Positions 59,442 to 64,000 of a DNA stretch of 64,000 bases are shown here, piece after piece. The notes under the pieces are model-generated. The model was not told the DNA's origin. It saw only the letters and a list, made by a program, of their open reading frames with translations, and did no database searches. How positions within the stretch are numbered: position 1 is the stretch's first letter; each line of letters opens with the position of its first letter. The DNA is taken from positions 14,154,914 to 14,218,913 of the forward strand of contig OX438749.1 in assembly GCA_949316235.1 (NCBI GenBank), given 5' to 3'. This stretch comes from Oegoconia quadripuncta. Its lineage: Eukaryota; Arthropoda; Insecta; Lepidoptera; Autostichidae. A program made the translations under genes and the position numbers.

Positions 59442-60461
59442 GTAAGCCATAAGGCTTATCCTATTTGGAAAAGTACATAATTGTCATAAATAGCGACATA
59501 CAAGTATCATGGCAGGCCGATGATTTTGATACAAGATATTATAAATTTATTTTCGAGAATACAGTAATTTATATTAAAGGCTCATTCAGCCTACAAATAG
59601 ACATGGAAATATTAGTCAGCGACTCTATTATTAACACAGTAAACAAAAATTAAAACATAAACGGTTTAAAATTGTACAATGCCTGTGCCAATTAAATTAT
59701 ATATTATTAAATTTTCAGTATTGGAGTATTGCATTCGTACATTATCCAATATTTTTCAAAACGATTATCTTATATAATCGTATTCAATGACTTTGACGTA
59801 AATCAATACTAAAAATTCGCAATGAGAAGTTTAAGCCAATATTTGGACCCTAAAGAATTGAAATGTCGAGTTCTATGTTTCCTTTTTGAATGAATAATTT
59901 GGAAAACGATACGCATCGTTTCCTGGTAGAAAAAAGATGAACCAAAAAGACTTACTAGTGGGTCCTCAGTACTATCATAGAGGAATAACACTACCCGAAT
60001 AGAGGGTCAGCCCCTACCAAAGTAAAAATAGTTCAGAAATAATTTCAATAGATGGCAACGTGTATGCCGTTTTAGAAGCAAAGTTCTTTTAAATAATTTT
60101 TTTAACTTTCCATTAACTTTACATAATAGTGTTAATACAATTTACAACTATGGATGTTTTTTACATCGTTTACACATAATAACGTAATTAATTTCGGCAA
60201 TAATTTTATTGTAATTCAAAAGTGATATTTTTCGTGTAAACGCCATCTAGTTTAAATAAGTACATGTAACAATTTTAGTTGCAAGGTGTACGAGTAGATG
60301 GCGCTATCAAATGACACCTTTGAATATAGATATACGTTGATTAGGATGTTTGTGCACTAAACAAATCTTCTTTTTTTCCATTTAATTTCTTGTATCAATT
60401 TAAACCTTTCGTGACCAACTCATGACTATTTAGTTCTGTAGTGTTGTATTACAAGCAACAA
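59442..60461. other. Intron after exon 21, nothing recognised
   Basis: AT-rich sequence without a phase-matching FN3 exon. Confidence 0.4.
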
Positions 60462-60603
60462 TGGTGTCGATTCGGATGTACACCAACGAAACTAAAACCA
60501 GTTTTAGAGTGGTGCCGTCGCATCGTACTGTTCCAGGGAGAAAGAGACAGTACTACTTTAAAACTAGTTTTAGTTTAGTCGGTGTATATCCGAATCGACA
60601 CCA
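60462..60603. mobile_element. MITE 5 (about 45-bp arms)
   Basis: TGGTGTCGATTCGGATGTAC pairs with GTATATCCGAATCGACACCA, and pairing continues through AAACTAAAACCAGTTTTA. Total 142 bp, non-coding. No clear target duplication. Confidence 0.65.
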
Positions 60604-60954
60604 ATGAGTGGTTTATTCTACCTCGAATTAAATAATCTCTCAAACTTTCGGAACGAAATGAATTGAATCAACTCAAACCCACCTTCGTGCAAATAGAGAT
60701 AAGATGACCCTATCAGTTTGAGCTTCACTATGTTGAAAGGTGAATCGGAGGCATCAAGAGAGTGCATTACATCTTCCTGCTGCCTTTTTAGAGAAAATAT
60801 TCAGGTCATCTGACATGAGTAAAGGACAAGAGTGACTAAACAATGCATATAGTGAACCAATATTGTTACTAAATGTTAAAAGAAATAATTTGGTCATAAT
60901 CATAATATTTTATTACACAAAACCTGTAGCGACTTGGAGAACGAAAAAGTTCTT

Positions 60955-61620
60955 CTTATCACCGTGTATATACGTGCAGTTATGGAATTCAAACTTGTAA
61001 TCTGGGGGCACAGCAGTGCCCCCGCCAAGTTGAGCGAAAAGGGCACGGCCGTACTATCCTTTTCTCGAAGCCACTCAGGGCTCTTTTGACCCCTCTGTAA
61101 CTTCCTTTTGGGTAAAGCTAGAGGCCTGAATTTTCAATGGTGACAAGTAGATACTGCAACAAGCTACAACCTTAAACTACATGCCATTCCTACGTCTAGT
61201 TTACGAGCTATAGCCAATTGAAGTTAAGCAATTTTGTAAGTGGCACACTCACCGATCATCAAAAAGATCTAGTACTTCCACTATACCTAGAGAGCTGAAA
61301 TTTCGCACAGAGGTAGGGTTTAGTACCCATATTAAGGGAAAACTTCAAACCTAGGATCGTTGAAGACCTGGAGTACCCGATGGCTCAGCGTGAGAGATGT
61401 GCTGCCTTTGCAGAAAATACACAAATCACCATGATGAGTTTTAGTTGTTGATTACATCAATGCACTTTTGTGGAACTATTGAGCTGATCTGATGATGGAG
61501 CCGGAAGGTGGCCATAAGAACTCTGTAATAAAACAATGCAAACCCATCGAGTTTAGGCTTGTTCGACGCGACTTGAGAAGTACTCTGGTTCTATATAGTT
61601 TATACTTTGTTCTTCTAATG
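60955..61620 (+). repeat. Dispersed element containing one 120-bp unit
   Basis: TGGGGGCACAGCAGTGCCCC forms a hairpin near 61004. Further on, 61488-61607 is a single diverged copy of the 120-bp unit (GATCTGATGATGGAGCCGGA, AGGTGGCCATAAGAACT). No ORF. It suggests the tandem array at 26806 arose from an internal part of such an element. Confidence 0.5.
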
Positions 61621-61969
61621 TGGTGATACAGTGTGTGTGGCGACACTTATATATAAATAAACAAATAAACACTGAGCAATAAAGTGTACGACACGTGTGC
61701 GCAACAATATTACAATAACATATGCTGGGAGTACCTACACGTGGTGAAGGCGGTAACAGTTTATTAACTGGCTAAAACTCCCATATAATGTCAATAAATG
61801 CCTTCGGGCTTATGTTCTTATTGTTGTCTTATTGAATAGTATCTAGCACGGTAGCCGACCCGGTAATGCAGGGGAGCAGCCATCATCAACTTCAAGTGTA
61901 CTTTTTCATCATTTGATAGTGTATAGCGTTATTTCTGTAGTCTTTGTGTAACTACTAGCACTGTAAAAA

Positions 61970-62225
61970 TGAATACTTCAATAGAACCAGAAATATTGTA
62001 CATAAATGACCATCCTAAAAGAGATAGGGAATGGGCTTTAAGAAAATCCGTACCTACCTGACGTCCAAGAAATACGACCAGAAAAAAAAAGAGGAGGACT
62101 ACCTACAAAAAGAAATGAGATCCCATCAAAAACATAAAATGTACAAAAATGCCAAGTCTGACATCGCAATACTTCTGCCGAAAAAAGTTATGAGATCTCA
62201 CGTCAAGGCAAGTCAGTTATTTTAA
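61970..62225 (+). pseudogene. Unrecognised coding-like segment overlapping a foldback arm
   Basis: An ATG at 61970 opens MNTSIEPEILYINDHPKRDR and stops after 30 codons. Another frame (62031-62225) continues with a highly basic sequence (SKKYDQKKKEEDYL). A one- or two-base shift would join them. No domain is recognised. The 3' half is the left arm of the foldback at 62121. It may be a relic of a mobile-element protein. Confidence 0.25.
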
Positions 62226-62415
62226 TAAGCATGTCACTGTAGATGTGGCTAACGTAAATAATTAGGAATCAAATTACGATAAAGTTGCGAATTAAGTGCT
62301 TCCATGCTTACTAAAATAACTGACTTGCCTTGACGTGAGATCTCATAACTTTTTTCGGCAGAATTATTGCGATGTGAGACTTGGCATTTTTGTACATTTT
62401 ATGTTTTTGATGGGA
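62121..62415. mobile_element. Foldback element with 113-bp arms
   Basis: The left arm 62121-62233 and right arm 62303-62415 are reverse complements with about four mismatches (for example ACGTCAAGGCAAGTCAGTTA against TAACTGACTTGCCTTGACGT). The spacer is 69 bp. Confidence 0.75.
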
Positions 62416-62904
62416 TAAATATGACCATTCTTGTTATCAATGGTGCAGACACAGAGTAGGTTTTCCAACCACCGAAAGAGCTCATATACTCATAGTGTCA
62501 CGTAGTTGCTCTGGCAACGTGAAAAATAACGGCACTGTCAATTTTATCTCTGTACAATAAATGATCGGTATTTTAGGCTTGTCTTATATTGTGTTTCTTT
62601 ACTGGATTTCTGACATCTGGCAACCGTAAAAATGGAAATTTGGAAACGCAAACGTACCCAGTAGAGAGAGTTCACCAGTCTCGTCGATAAAACAGAAAAT
62701 GCCATTTTCGTTCGAGCGTTTCTGTGCTTCATACCTACCATAGAATGTACCTAGTATTTTATGTTTTTAAGTAGAATATTTTGTCTATTGATCTATGTAT
62801 ATACCTATGTGTATGTAAATATATGAAATGTATTCACGTAGTTTGTATCTGCATCCCTATTTAATACCGCACAACCCACCTATTTCAAATGTACTGTCCT
62901 TATA

Positions 62905-63485
62905 CCCAAAGGTTGCCTGGAAGAGATCGCTTTTAGTGATAAGGTCGTCAAATTGTACATTCTATTCTTACCACTTTTCTGAAACTTATGGCGTAGAGGC
63001 GCCAATAAGGGTTTCGACTCTAAATGAAAATCTCAGGGCACTGTTCATAAGTTTATTGGGCAAAACGTTAGAGAATGGGCACGTAAGCCAGTTATTCTTT
63101 AGTTTAGAGGTAGGTAATCCGCGAGCTCGTAGTGCGAGTGTAGTGTGATACGAGCGTGCAGCGTGCGTAGGTGTTCGTCGCGGACTCCCTGTGAGCGGGC
63201 GAGAAGGCCGGCTATTGGAAATGAGGTGCGAGGTCGCGGGGAAGGGTAAGGTGCGAGGTCGCGGGGAAGGGTATGGCGCGATGCCAGCGTATACGCACGA
63301 GATCACGCCACACTCACACTAGCATATCGCGCTGGTATGCAACCGCGAGAGGCCCGCTTCGGTAGGACTCGGACAGGCTCGTGTTGCCTGGTGTTCCGGT
63401 TTGCTATAAACTGTATTTTCTTATCTGTTGTGCAATAAAGTGTATTTGTATTGTATTGTATTGTATTGTATTGTATTGTATTGTA
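62905..63485 (+). repeat. LINE 3' end with ATTGT-repeat tail
   Basis: GGTTGCCTGGAAGAGATCGC at 62910 and TGTGCAATAAAGTGTATTTG at 63429 resemble the reversed fragment at 30759-30880. The tail is a GTATT/ATTGT pentamer array (63443-63485). In between, the GC-richer part contains an exact 25-bp tandem duplication (63224-63248 and 63249-63273). Confidence 0.55.
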
Positions 63486-64000
63486 CCTACCTAAGATAAT
63501 TTAGTCCTTTTCGATTAACAAAGTTAAGCAAAGTCCACAGATTGTTGAGTTATTGCCATTTTCATGCTGTGCCTGAACATTAACCAGCAAAAAATTATTT
63601 GTCAATGATTTACAACTTTCTCAATTGTAAAATTTGACAACAGGGAAACTTAAAAGTTTATAGCACACTCGATTAATTATACAAATAAAAAATAATAACG
63701 TACCTACTAGATACCATAATCGAAAAAATACTGACTAGGTAATTCTTTTATTTATTCCAGTTTTTTATCGATTGACTGGTTATTCTTAATATCTACATTG
63801 CTGCTACATTAAATAACTTGCAATTAGGTACCTACATACAAAGTAGATTGACTGAATTAGCATACATTATACAAAGTTTACAATAAATACTTATCCCTAC
63901 TAAATGCGGTCCGCTTGTTGCACCCGCGCACCCTGACGACAGGCCCCGATCCCTTTGATTGCGCCGACCGTCAAGGTCATGCGCCAGAGCCGAAAAAACT
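63486..64000. other. No gene recognised at window end
   Basis: AT-rich to about 63900, then a GC-rich piece with CGCGCACCCTGACGACAGGC that looks like the start of another repeat cut by the window end. Confidence 0.4.

Overview
The window looks like nuclear DNA of a moth or butterfly (Lepidoptera). The reasons are GT-AG introns in a Dscam-family gene of insect type, an AT-rich background, and several repeat types I associate with lepidopteran genomes: tRNA-headed SINEs, RTE and CR1/Jockey-type LINE tails, a Gypsy LTR element and many MITEs. No prokaryotic features are present.

The main host gene is on the + strand and runs through most of the window. It is a Dscam-family cell-adhesion receptor, and I could join 21 exons from 4311 to 59441 with continuous reading phase (3,162 nt, about 1,054 residues). 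In order they encode the end of a signal peptide, nine Ig domains, one fibronectin III domain and the start of a second. The first exon (start codon) lies upstream of the window and the remaining FN3, membrane and cytoplasmic exons lie downstream. No arrays of alternative exons are visible, so this resembles a Dscam2/3/4-type paralogue rather than hypervariable Dscam1.

Intron 1 is 36.2 kb (4525-40718) and is packed with mobile DNA. 11.9-16.3 kb holds a minus-strand CR1/Jockey-type LINE with ORF1 and a broken ORF2. 16.3-18.6 kb holds a second, 5'-truncated minus-strand LINE with an intact 3' reverse transcriptase ORF. 18.7-20.7 kb is a cluster of MITEs. 20.97-21.9 kb holds two spliced zinc-ribbon exons on the minus strand that end in a Helitron-like terminus. 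22.0-27.2 kb is a satellite and minisatellite block invaded by GC-rich, polyadenylated, hairpin-rich retroposons. 27.3-27.8 kb is an apparently perfect 231-bp inverted repeat. 34.3-39.4 kb is a complete but decayed Gypsy element with both LTRs and a 5-bp target-site duplication.

The later introns carry SINEs (one nested in another), a decayed relative of the first LINE, a compact hairpin element, and inverted repeats that flank one Ig exon. After 59441 I find no further exon, only repeats and foldback elements.

The points most worth checking are the 45-nt in-frame stop-free intron in FN3-2, the inverted repeats around exon 3, the perfect long palindrome, the possible Helitron capture of zinc-ribbon exons, and a snap-back templated insertion in the Gypsy integrase.
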